Assembly: GCA_029255685.2 (NCBI GenBank)
Contig: CM055318.2
Coordinates: 34,460,001 to 34,524,000, forward strand
Direction of reading: 5' to 3'
From: Silene conica
Lineage: Eukaryota; Streptophyta; Magnoliopsida; Caryophyllales; Caryophyllaceae
Length of the DNA stretch: 64,000 bases
Shown: in pieces, positions 52,747 through 63,263 of the stretch
Layout of the letters: each line of letters opens with the position of its first letter
Position numbering within the stretch: position 1 is the first letter of the stretch
The notes under the pieces: model-generated
The model's input: only the letters and a program-made list of their open reading frames with translations
Database searches by the model: none
Told to the model about the DNA's origin: nothing
Position numbers and translations under genes: made by a program

Positions 52747-53200
52747 TACCTCCCAAAAACCTCCCAAATTTACACTAAACCCACCCAAACCCCTCACCCA
52801 CCACACACCCACAACCACCCACCTCAAGCACCACCACCAACACCGCACGCACCACCACCACTGCACCACCACCACTGCCTTGGAGCACCACCGCACGCAC
52901 CACCGCACGGTTAAGGTTAGTTTTTTTTTTAATTAGCCTTGTATTTTGTTTTTGTTGTTGTTGTTGTTGTTGTTATTGATGTTATTTTTAACGTTAATTA
53001 GGTTAGATTTGTTAGTTAATGTTAATTGTTAATGTTTTTGTTGTTTTTGTTATTTTTTCAAATTTCGATTCATAATTTGTGTTATTGTTTGTTGTTGTTG
53101 TTCTTGTTAGTTGTTATTAGTTGTATTGTTGTTGTTGTTAGATGTAGTGTTGCATTAGAATGAATCCAAAGGAAAAAAAATCACATTGCCGGAGGGGGTA

Positions 53201-53472
53201 GGACGTGCGAAATTCACGTCCTACAATGGGGAGGACGGGTAAATGGGATGTCCCTCATGGTGAGGGACGTGTGGGCTAGACGTCCTTGTGGGGGGACGTG
53301 CGACATTCACGGCTCCACGGGGTTTGGACGTGAAAATTTGTGGTCTAGTGTGGGCTAGGACGTGTGAAACCCACGTCCAAGACCACCAAGGACATGTGGA
53401 TTTCACGTCTTGGAAGGCTTTAGACGTGTGGATTTCACGTCCTTCCATGGTTTGGACGTGAAATCCACGTGC
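53201..53472 (+). repeat. 32-bp-period palindrome array upstream of PMD, copy 1
   Basis: CACGTCC-like half-sites lie at 53215, 53247, 53279, 53308, 53339, 53372, 53404, 53436 and 53466, steps of 32, 32, 29, 31, 33, 32, 32 and 30. Units are GGACGTG-N-CACGTCC palindromes. The same array lies inside the transposase intron at the other end of the element. Confidence 0.85.
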
Positions 53473-53803
53473 CCCTCCATGGTTCGGAATTTTTTTTCGT
53501 TTTAACCGTATATTTTCAATTTTAATAGTTAAAAGTTATTATTTTTTCATTAAAAGTTGTTAATTTTGTATTTAAATGGGTAGTTTATATTTAATTGTAT
53601 AAGAAATTGTTAATTTTGTATTTAAATGGATAATTTATATTATTTAAGTTGTTAATTTTGTGTAATTTTGATTTTATTTTGTATTATTTAAATTTTTTAT
53701 GAAAATTTGTTTAATTTTGATAATCTTGTGTATTTTTTATTATGTTAGTTTTTTATGACAATTTGTTTAATTATATTAATTTAACGTTATTCTAATCTCA
53801 TAA

Positions 53804-54785
53804 ATGCAGATGTCTTACAGTGAAGCTGCTATCATGACTACAATTGGCCGTACGGCAGGACGAAGAGTGACGGGGTCTAAGCGGCGTGTCCCGATAGAAT
53901 CAGAAGCAGCAGCAGCAGCAGCAGCAGCGCCACAGCCTGGTCGGGGAGGTAGCAGGGGAGGTAGGGGTAGGGGTAGGGTAAAGTGTCTCCTAATCAGGTC
54001 TCCCGATCCTACTCCCGAGCACGAGCTTCAGCAACCGAGAGCGTTTTTTAGGGACCGAGTTAGTAGTTCCGAGGACGAGGAGGCGGAGCAGTTTATGGTT
54101 GTGACCCCGGAGGATGATGATGATGATGTTGATGATGACAACGATGAGGAGGAGGGGGAGGAGGAGGACTCCCACTTTTTGGACGAGGGGGCAGCTGATC
54201 GACCACGTAAGATGGTGGTACGTGATGGTAGCGGCCGATATAGCCCATTTATGGAGGGTACATGTAGTAGCACGGGGGGAGGAAGAAGACTCTGGATCTT
54301 TCCTGGCGTCTTACCGGTCCGGTTGAGGGGGGTCCGTCTGTAGTTAGTGTCATACGTAGCTTTGGTGGCCACGTAGCTTGCATTAGTTGGACGGATCAGG
54401 GAAGCGTGAGATCGTGGCTCACGTGCTACGAGAGGCCGGATGCCTTGGAGAAGATGAGTAAGATGAAGAATTGTTCTTCGGTGATGGCGAGAGTTGTCGA
54501 GAGCGGGCTTGATCATCTTAGGTCCTCTTTGACCACTGGGTTGGATGAGAACCTTATCAATGCTTTCGTTGAGAGGTGGCAGTCGGAGACCAACACTTTT
54601 CACATGCCGTTTGTTGAGATTACGATATTGTTGCACGACGTTCACAAGATCTTCGGCATACGGGTGGATGGTGTAAGGGTTATGGACGAGGGTCATATGA
54701 GGGGGGAGATTGGTCTGAAGGGGAAGTTGGCGGCCTTGTTCGGCATGGACGTGAAGGACGTGAGAGCACCCTTTTACAAAGGAGG
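53804..54785 (+). pseudogene. Plant mobile domain (PMD) gene, copy 1, truncated
   Basis: ATG 53807 (second codon of the open frame; MSYSEAAIMTTIGRTAGRR) follows ATAAATGCAG, which looks like a splice acceptor for a 5' UTR intron. The N-terminus has a poly-alanine run, a GRGGSRGGRGRGR patch and an acidic DDDDDVDDDNDEEEGEEED tract. At a G-run (about 54272-54280) the frame shifts, and the PMD proper follows in another frame: DLSWRLTGPVEGGPS, FGGHVACISW, FVERWQSETNTFHMPFVEI and ILLHDVHKIFGIRVDG. PMD proteins (MAIN family) occur in MULEs and in domesticated silencing factors. The gene is cut at 54785 where copy 2 begins. The frameshift is shared with copy 2, so it predates the duplication, or an intron is hidden there. 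Confidence 0.78.
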
Positions 54786-57677
54786 TGGGGGTGTTACAGA
54801 GGTAATGGAAAGACGTTGGATAGGAAAATGATTTCCACCAAAAAATATTAGAACGGATATTGATTACACCGTGTTCTTTGTTTTATCAACGAGAACGACC
54901 GGTTTTAGAGATTAATCGGTCTCTTTTGTATATTAAGATGGTTGGTCAAACCTAACCACTCTCTTTGTTAATCTACGAGAACGGTCAAGCAATAACAGTT
55001 CTCTATTGTTATCCTATATGCCGCCCAAAATAAAAATTAAAAAGAGACCAGTTCTGCTATCAACCGTTCTTAAAGGGGCGTTAGACTCGGAATTTCATTT
55101 CATGAATAAATTCACTTTGTTATTCGACCAAGGTGAACTGTTGATCGACCTTCTTCCGGCTGTCGGTCGACACATCTACACATTGTCGATCGATCTGTGA
55201 AGACGGATAGACGACGAATTTTTTCTTACTTTATTTCTTTTTTGGGTTTTAGTATAAAAGTTGTAATCAATATATATAATTAAAGGAAGCTTTTTTTGAA
55301 GCGCGTGATAGTCTCCAATCTTTACAAAAAAACTATTATTAATAAATAATTATTTAGTTACCATTTTCCAATTAGAATTAGGAGATAATTTAATTATTTA
55401 TAGGTTTTCTATTAGAATTAGAAAATTAGAAACTAGATAATTAAATAATAATTATGCTAATGAAATGAGATAATTTCTTTAATTAACTAAAAAGGAAATA
55501 AGATAAATGTCAAATATATTATACTTTAGAGGAATCCAAAAATGTCAAAATTTCAATTTGAGGACTATAAATATAAATATTAAACACCAGAATGATATAG
55601 ATAGGTCAAGTGGAATAATTGTGTGGATGACATGTATTTAAATAAGTATTGAAATGTATTTCATAAACAACAAAATATTTGTCCTTGTATATTTTTACAT
55701 TATTCTTTACCAATGGGACATTGTTTTATAGAGTGACATAACTTTTACGGGGGTCGGGTAGATATGCTTTGAGAGAGGAAGTAAGTGTCTTCAGGAGTAA
55801 GGTTATTTTCCGACGTTTAAGTGCGTGATTTTTCCGACGTTTAAGTGCGTGATTTGAGTAGTACAGGCAAATAGCTAGGTCGGGGTTGTCCAGGGATACA
55901 ATTGTTTCGGTTACCAAATTATGATTTAAGGAGTATAAATATAAATATAAATAATAAAGAACACAATAATGTAGGTGAGTTAAGCCGAATAATTGTGGTG
56001 ATGAGATGAAATGTAAGTGGGTATAAGAAATTATTCATAAATAACAAACTAATGACAAATAAATGGTGTTTCCGAGACGGATAAAGTAAGCCGTAAAAAA
56101 TCAAAATTATTTTTTAATTAGTATTAGATTATAGTTTATTATAGTTTATATTTCTCTTTTTTCCTCCATATTTTCAACTTATTCTCTACAGTGGGACGTT
56201 GTCTTATAGGGTAGGGGTTGATTTAAATTTGAAGTGTCGATTTTTTAGGGATGGATAAATCTCGAGGAAGTAGGTATGTAGTTTCGGAGATAGGATTATT
56301 CTCCGACGTTTTAAGAATTTGATTTGAATTGTACATGAAAATGTATACATGTTAGGATTGTTTAGAGATACTGTTGATTTTGTTGGTCAAGTTGGATATA
56401 TAGTTAGTTGAGAAGGGTAAGACGAATACTTAGATGGTGTCGGAAACGATACGTATGTACTAAGGCAATGATTAGAGCAACTGAGAAAATAGGTAGATAA
56501 ATTTTATTTCAAAGTTCTATTTTATGAAAATAACATAGACATAGATGTTGTAAAAATAGGTTCAAAATATATGAGGTAACATTTATATAAACTCAATTTT
56601 GAATGTTATAGGGCGAGGGTTGACTTTAAATTGGATGTGTAGTTTTTTATGAGTAAGGGTTGATAGGTCTTGAGGGAGGAGGTAAGTGTCTTATGGGGTA
56701 AGATTACTTTCTAATATTGAAGAGTGTAATTTTAGTAATACAAGTAAATGTCGGCAGACTCGGGATTTCAGGAATACATTTTGCAATTGTTTTTGATGGT
56801 TAAGGTGGTTAGGTGTGTGAGAATAATATTCGACGGGTAGAATTACTCCCTGACGTTTACTGTGTGATTTAAGAGAGAAAAATATATTCATATTCTTAAT
56901 AATATTTTTACCCTTTACCAAAAAAAAATATGTTCATATGCGAGGATGAGTTATTTAGGATATGGATATGGTTAAGGTTAATTTTGATGGGTTTGGTTGT
57001 TTAGTCGGGTGGAAAGGGTCGAATATGGAAAAAAATCGATAACGTGAGATATTGATTACAGAAGGTAAAGAAATAAATTTTATTTGAAAAAGTGTATAAT
57101 ATGATAATAAGAATCGACGAATAGTATAAATATAGGATAAAAACGTTTAAAATATCATGTGTATAAACTCAATTTTATTTCTTTGTTAAACATAAAACTA
57201 AACAGTTAAATGTTACACTTCCTTCAATCCAATCGAATACTCCCTTTAGTAGGAGAATAAATTTTAATGTGGAATGACTTTATAGTGTTTTTGTATCAGT
57301 GTTTTTGGAAATATTTAGGGGTGTTCATGCCTAAAAAGATATTGTAATGTGGACTTTTAGTTGCAATTGTATAATTATTAATATAAGAAATAGAAGAAGA
57401 TATTTATATCAATTATTTTACCAAGTATAAAAGGAAAATATTGAACTAAATTGTATAAAAGTAAAATGTTTGAACATTGGGTAAGAATGGAGGAAGAATA
57501 TATTATGTCAATATAATATCATTAACCCATTTTTTGCAACTAAAATAAGATGGACAAAACATTATAGTTACAACTTATTTTAATATCCGTGCGCGTGCAA
57601 GAAAACTAGTATTTTAATTAGGTTAGACATTTTTTTATACTAGAAGACTCTTCTGAACAATACTACGTTAAACTCAA

Positions 57678-57698
57678 AAAAAAGACCAAGTTACCCTT
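57678..57698. repeat. MULE left terminal inverted repeat, copy 2
   Basis: AAAAAGACCAAGTTACCCTT; the partner on the right is 61627-61648. A 9-bp target duplication could not be confirmed. Confidence 0.5.
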
Positions 57699-58148
57699 TA
57701 CCTCCCAAAAACCTCCCAAATTTACACTAAACCCACCCAAACCCCTCACCCACCACACACCCACAACCACCCACCTCAAGCACCACCACCAACACCGCAC
57801 GCACCACCACCACTGCACCACCACCACTGCCTTGGAGCACCACCGCACGCACCACCGCACGGTTAAGGTTAGTTTTTTTTTTAATTAGCCTTGTATTTTG
57901 TTTTTGTTGTTGTTGTTGTTGTTGTTATTGATGTTATTTTTAACGTTAATTAGGTTAGATTTGTTAGTTAATGTTAATTGTTAATGTTTTTTTTGTTTTT
58001 GTTATTTTTTCAAATTTCGATTCATAATTTGTGTTATTGTTTGTTGTTGTTGTTCTTGTTAGTTGTTATTAGTTGTATTGTTGTTGTTAGATGTAGTGTT
58101 GCATTAGAATGAATCCAAAGGAAAAAAAATCACATTGCCGGAGGGGGT

Positions 58149-58418
58149 AGGACGTGCGAAATTCACGTCCTACAATGGGGAGGACGGGTAAATGGGATGT
58201 CCCTCATGGTGAGGGACGTGTGGGCTAGACGTCCTTGTGGGGGGGGACGTGCGACATTCACGGCTACACGGGGTTTGGACGTGAAAATTTGTGGTCTAAT
58301 GTGGGCTAGGACGTGTGAAACCCACGTCCAAGACCACCAAGGACATGTGGATTTCACGTCTTGGAAGGCTTTAGACGTGTGGATTTCACGTCCTTCCATG
58401 GTTTGGACGTGAAATCCA
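58149..58418 (+). repeat. 32-bp-period palindrome array upstream of PMD, copy 2
   Basis: The same array as 53201-53472 with small indels (one G-run is longer by two bases). Confidence 0.82.
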
Positions 58419-58748
58419 CGTGCCCCTCCATGGTTCGGAATTTTTTTTCGTTTTAACCGTATATTTTCAATTTTAATAGTTAAAAGTTATTATTTTTTCA
58501 TTAAAAGTTGTTAATTTTGTATTTAAATGGGTAGTTTATATTTAATTGTATAAGAAATTGTTAATTTTGTATTTAAATGGATAATTTATATTATTTAAGT
58601 TGTTAATTTTGTGTAATTTTGATTTTATTTTGTATTATTTAAGTTTTTTATGAAAATTTGTTTAATTTTGATAATCTTGTGTATTTTTTATTATGTTAGT
58701 TTTTTATGACAATTTGTTTAATTATATTAATTTAACCTAATCTCGTAA

Positions 58749-59840
58749 ATGCAGATGTCTTACAGTGAAGCTGCTATCATGACTACAATTGGCCGTACGG
58801 CAGGCCGAAGAGTGACGGGGTCTAAGCGGCGTGTCCCGATAGAATCAGAAGCAGCAGCAGCAGCAGCAGCGCCACAGCCTGGTCGGGGAGGTAGCAGGGG
58901 AGGTAGGGGTAGGGGTAGGGTAAAGTGTCTCCTAATCAGGTCTCCCGATCCTACTCCCGAGCACGAGCTTCAGCAACCGAGAGCGTTTTTTAGGGACCGA
59001 GTTAGTAGTTCCGAGGACGAGGAGGCGGAGCAGTTTATGGTTGTGACCCCGGAGGATGATGATGATGATGTTGATGATGACAATGATGAGGAGGAGGGGG
59101 AGGAGGAGGATTCCCACTTTTTGGACGAGGGGGCAGCTGATCGACCACGTAAGATGGTGGTACGTGATGGTAGCGGCCGATATAGCCCATTTATGGAGGG
59201 TACATGTAGTAGCACGGGGGGAGGAAGAAGACTCTGGATCTTTCCTGGCGTCTTACCGGTCCGGTTGAGGGGGGTCCGTCTGTAGTTAGTGTCATACGTA
59301 GCTTTGGTGGCCACGTAGCTTGCATTAGTTGGACGGATCAGGGAAGCGTGAGATCGTGGCTCACGTGCTACGAGAGGCCGGATGCCTTGGAGAAGATGAG
59401 TAAGATGAAGAACTGTTCTTCGGTGATGGCGAGAGTTGTCGAGAGCGGGCTTGATCATCTTAGGTCCTCTTTGACCACTGGGTTGGATGAGAACCTTATC
59501 AATGCTTTCGTTGAGAGGTGGCAGTCGGAGACCAACACTTTTCACATGTCGTTTGTTGAGATTACGATACTGTTGCACGACGTTCGCAAGATCATCGGCA
59601 TACGGGTGGATGGTGCTAGGGTTATGGGCGAGGGTCATATGAGGGAGGAGATTGGTCTGAAGGGGAAGTTGGCGGCCTTGTTCGGCATGGACGTGAAGGA
59701 CGTGAGAGCACCCTTTTACAAAGGAGGTGGGATTTTGGTGAAGAAGATGATGGAGCTTGCGGAGAAGGGGAGCCACCATGACTCCCTACGGGCTTACATG
59801 ATGTTGTTGGTTGGACAGACTTTGTTCACCGACAAGTCCA
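58749..59840 (+). pseudogene. Plant mobile domain (PMD) gene, copy 2, fused to the MULE transposase end
   Basis: The same N-terminus as copy 1 with one alanine codon fewer, and the same frameshift near 59215. The PMD part is longer: after FYKGGG it continues LVKKMMELAEKGSHHDSLRA, then YMMLLVGQTLFTDKSSD. PMD similarity stops there, in the middle of the domain. From about 59840 the plus-strand frame is only the antisense of the transposase gene. The element thus has two convergent gene fragments joined by loss of both 3' ends. Confidence 0.78.
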
Positions 59841-61516
59841 GTGATCACGCGGTACCAACCGCTTTCTTTACTGTGCATTATCATTTCTTTGTACCGAATC
59901 AGCTTGTTCGAATTTAGTGCTACTTTCTCCACGGCGCGGTTCAAATGCCAACGACGCAAAATGTGAGAAGTGTCCGGATAGAGGGACTCAATAGCTTGGA
60001 TCAAGCCCAACTCTCGGTCAGTGACAAGGGTAGGCATAGGTGAACCCATAAGTAGCTTCTCTAATTTCCCCAACTTCCACCCATAAGCTGTATCATTTTC
60101 AGACGGAATGAGCACAGTGGCAATTAAGAAGGAGGATCCACAAGGTGTCACGCCAACGATCTCAATAAGTGCAATCTTCAAAACGTGGGTCTTGTAGGTA
60201 GCGTCGATAAGAGCCACACGTGGGTAAGCACGGAAAAGTTTGACGGATTCTGGATGAGCCATAAACAAATGAGTTAGCTTCTTCGAATCTGGATCTGATA
60301 CGTGCCACTCCACATAATTAGCAGCAACTGCTACAGCCAAAAGTTGTTGAGCGGGATTCCTAATTCTTCTCATCTCACGCCGAACCTTGTTCGCCTCGCT
60401 ATAAATTTGCCCGCTTGTTGGTTGGGGTTTATCCGGGGTTCTTTGATGAAGACCGTTCTTGATATCCCTCGGCGGAATCGATGCTCGGACTTGTTGCCTC
60501 ACGAATTCTTTCTCTTGTGCATCCAAACCAGCAAAATGTCTATCCCCATCCTTATAGTTTGATACTTCGTGGTTGTGATATCCACCCTCTGGAGAAGTAA
60601 GAATGTACCAAACAATCGTCGGTTTCCCATCTACAACATGGGCGTACTCCTGCACGGCTCGAATCCTAAACAAACATTCGCACTTAGCCGACCCTCTCTT
60701 ACTAGGATTCTCCGATTTCTCAGGATCGATCTTCTTTCTGGTTCGGCCGTACCTTGAACATCGAAAGTATAACCCGAGCAACTTCGGTTTTCTACGATTT
60801 TTGGCCTCAGTTATTGTTGCTTTTACTAAAGTAAAACCGTTATCGTAAGCTATTTTCTGAGCCAAGTCAAACGCCTCATCCCGACTTTCAAAAGATGAAA
60901 CCGTCTCAAATAGGCGGTTGTAATTAACCTGATTTCCACCAAACTCGTCAAACGAATCCTGTTAACACGCAAAATTGGTAATGGTTAGAATAAAAAATAT
61001 TAAAAAAACCTAAATTTATGTTAAAAACTTAATAAAACGACGGAAAACTAAGGGACTTTAAAACTAGCCATCCTCACCGCGTATGGACGTGAATAGTACA
61101 CGTCCAAACCATGGAGGGACGTGTACTATTCACGTCCAACTCCATATGGGACGTGTAAATCACACGTCCAAACCATAATAGGATGTGCGATTTACACGTC
61201 CAAACCATAATAGGATGGCCACTTTACACGTCCAAACCGTCCTAGGACGGCTACTTAGCACGTCCAAACCCAACGAGGACGGGTAGTTTACACGTCCTCA
61301 CCATGCAAGGACGGCTCAAATTTTCGTCCTCACCAAGCATGGACGGGAATTTTTCATGTCTAATGCAAAATTTCAATCCTATAGTTTGTCGTATTCAATG
61401 GCTTCTACGTATAATTCAACCTAATATCTACTAAATGGCTTAAACATGTAATTCATAAAAAATAATTGAAAAAAAATTAGATTTTAGTTACTTACCGATG
61501 AATCGTTGTTTGACAT
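59786..61516 (-). pseudogene. FAR1-MULE transposase gene, two exons, 3' truncated
   Basis: Exon 1 is ATG 61516 to 61496 (MSNNDSS); a GTAAGT donor follows. The intron is 60959-61495, ending TTAACAG; exon 2 starts at 60958 (DSFDEFGGNQVNYN) in phase 0. An N-terminal FAR1-type zinc finger shows FRCSRYGRTRKK, KCECLFRIRA and GGYHNHEVS. A MULE DDE domain follows with VALIDATYKTHVLKIAL (first Asp), GVTPCGSSFLIATVLIPSEN, VTDRELGLIQAI (second Asp) and HILRRWHLNRAVEKV. Similarity ends at about 59850 after ESGWYRVI, so the third acidic residue and the C-terminal zinc finger are missing and it cannot be active. FAR1/FHY3 transcription factors descend from such transposases. Confidence 0.87.
61081..61361 (-). 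repeat. Nine-unit 32-bp palindrome array in the transposase intron
   Basis: CACGTCC or close variants start at 61099, 61131, 61163, 61195, 61227, 61259, 61291, 61323 and 61355, exactly 32 bp apart. The best units are 21-bp palindromes (GGACGTG, 7 bases, CACGTCC) with 11-bp spacers of the type AAACCATNNNN. The centre of each half-site is ACGT, the core bound by plant bZIP proteins. Confidence 0.92.
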
Positions 61517-61626
61517 TGAATCGTTGTCGTTGTTTGATGTTGTTCGTTGTTTTCTACCGATTTTTTAAAATTGTTGTTTTTGTGCGGTTTTTGTTTGGGA
61601 GAATAATTTCTAGAGAGATAAGGAGA

Positions 61627-61648
61627 AAAGGGTAAGCTTGGTCTTTTT
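61627..61648. repeat. MULE right terminal inverted repeat
   Basis: AAGGGTAAGCTTGGTCTTTTT is the inverted match of 57678-57698, with one inserted base. Confidence 0.5.
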
Positions 61649-61653
61649 CATAG

Positions 61654-61707
61654 AAAACGTCGACGATTTGTCGCAAAACGTCGACGATTTGTCGCAAAAC
61701 GTCGACG
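61654..61707. repeat. Three 21-bp tandem units with CGTCGACG palindrome
   Basis: CGTCGACG is at 61658-61665, 61679-61686 and 61700-61707, 21 bp apart, in units AAAACGTCGACGATTTGTCGC. They lie just outside the right MULE repeat. Confidence 0.85.
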
Positions 61708-62349
61708 ACATCAATTATTGTTTATGCTTATTTCTGTCGTCCCTTTATTCACTATGAAACTTTCTTATTTTGTCTCTAAATCCCTTGTTAGGATTTAGGA
61801 AATCCATGGATGATTAAGGCCATTAATTAGGTGATTAGATCAATTTATTTTATTAATCTATATTTTTTAATTGCAATATTTAATTTACAAGTAATTATTA
61901 ATTATTTGAATTGGTAAATTTCGGGCTATGATCGAAAGTTTGGTGAGGATTAGAGTTCTTACAAACATTATAGAGCCCTAATAAGTTGCGAAATCCTGCT
62001 AAAAGCATTTTAGAGCGAATAACAATCCGAGAGGACCTTTTCATTATCCTTTAGACTATAATTGTGATTGATCTATAACCCTCTCTTTGACACCTAATAA
62101 TTCATGGTAAACCGACAATTCTAGTCCATTCTCCCTATATTTTAGACTCTTTTTCTACTTGATTACTTCTCGTTCTCTATGGTATTTAGTTTAACAAATA
62201 GTATAAACCGTCTTCATGTGAATACGATCCCGATTTCCCTAACTATTTTAGTTAGAGTATAGTTGGTTACTTTTGATAGGTTGTGAGAGCCGCATCAAGA
62301 TCGAAAATAACTTCCTAAAATATAATTCTCCATTTCCTATGTCTAGGAA
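61708..62349. other. Unannotated AT-rich spacer
   Basis: I see no gene, repeat or element end in this stretch between the MULE and element L. Confidence 0.5.
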
Positions 62350-62518
62350 TGTATTAGGATATTAGGCCCATTAGGTTACGATTAGCTACGACGGCTATCG
62401 TCTAGGGTTTATGGTAGTATGTTTTATTATATATAGACTATGTATCATTTCCTAAGAGACACAACTCATTAATAATATTTCTATCCTATGCAATTCTCTC
62501 CTTTCTATAATCTTAACA
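62350..62518 (+). repeat. 5' LTR of small element L (~169 bp)
   Basis: It starts TGTATTAGGATATTAGG and ends TCTTAACA directly before a PBS. Its first ~33 bases recur at the window end (63966-64000). Confidence 0.8.
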
Positions 62519-62531
62519 TGGTATCAGAGCC
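62519..62531 (+). other. Primer-binding site, tRNA-Met (element L)
   Basis: TGGTATCAGAGCC directly abuts the LTR. Confidence 0.88.
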
Positions 62532-62570
62532 TCGTTCCCGAGATCTCTTAAAACCGCTTCCGCTTCTTAC

Positions 62571-63263
62571 TAGAGATGGCAATGGATCCCGGATCCTACC
62601 CAGATCCACCAGATCCTATACCCAAGGGTAGGATATGGATCTCATTATTTTAGATCCTTAGGATCCGGGTCAGATCCATATCCTTATACGAGTATGAGGG
62701 TGGATCTGGATCCCAACACTAAGCTCCAGATCCTACCCTTGGACCCTCTTTTAGTTTTTATAAGGGTGATTTTTTGGATAGATTCGACCCTTCAGAGGTA
62801 GATCATGAAAATAAGGAATGAAGTATTGGTTTTAGTTTGTTTGTATAATTTATTTTATTATGAATTGTTCGAATTATAATTATTTTGTGGATTGTAAACC
62901 TTATTTGTAAGTTGCTATAAGATTTTTTAACCCTTTGTACATTTTTTTTTCTTTCTTTTGGACTATGATTTTTAGACTAGTGAAGCTAATAAAGGGTAAT
63001 TCGACTAAAATATCGTCTCTAATTTACAAGTAAAAGTGAAATAGTGTATAATAGTGACTTGGTGCGGTTTCATTTGAATGTATCGTTTGAGATTGACGGA
63101 TATGGATTTTACCCAGATCCTACCCAGATCCTTAGGATACGGATATGGATCTACAAATTTCGGACCCTAAGGTTAAGGGTAGGATCTGGATATACCATTT
63201 AAAAATGGATCTGGATTTGGATCCTATAGGATCCTGTCCAGATCCTACCCATTGCCATCTCTA
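62571..63263. mobile_element. Element M: hAT-type MITE (693 bp)
   Basis: The terminal inverted repeats are TAGAGATGGCAATGG and its complement, with 8-bp target duplication CTTCTTAC at 62563-62570 and 63264-63271, as in the hAT superfamily. The subterminal 100-150 bp at both ends are full of GGATCC, CAGATCC and GGATCTGG repeats, like the transposase-binding clusters of hAT elements. No coding capacity. Confidence 0.9.

Larger units (their letters stand above)
49832..54785 (+). repeat. Tandem segmental duplication, copy 1
   Basis: The segment from the last bases of J's LTR to the middle of the PMD gene is repeated at 54786-59727; features recur 4942-4954 bp further right. The junction at 54786 joins PMD sequence to J LTR sequence with TGGG shared by both. 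Copies differ by scattered substitutions and small indels, at a glance under 1-2 percent. Confidence 0.95.
54786..59727 (+). repeat. Tandem segmental duplication, copy 2
   Basis: It starts with the last ~12 bp of J's LTR (GGGGGTGTTACAG) fused to PMD copy 1, and ends where copy 1 ends inside PMD; beyond 59727 the sequence is unique. The duplication therefore happened after J inserted. Confidence 0.95.

Noticed and set aside
52711-52908. Tryptophan/valine-rich minus-strand frame (also 57663-57860)
   Set aside because: It is the complement of a CACCAC-rich leader of the PMD gene; low complexity.
54028-54696. Long minus-strand serine-rich frame (also 58970-59779)
   Set aside because: It is the antisense of the PMD gene; the serine run is the complement of the GAT/GAG-rich acidic tract.
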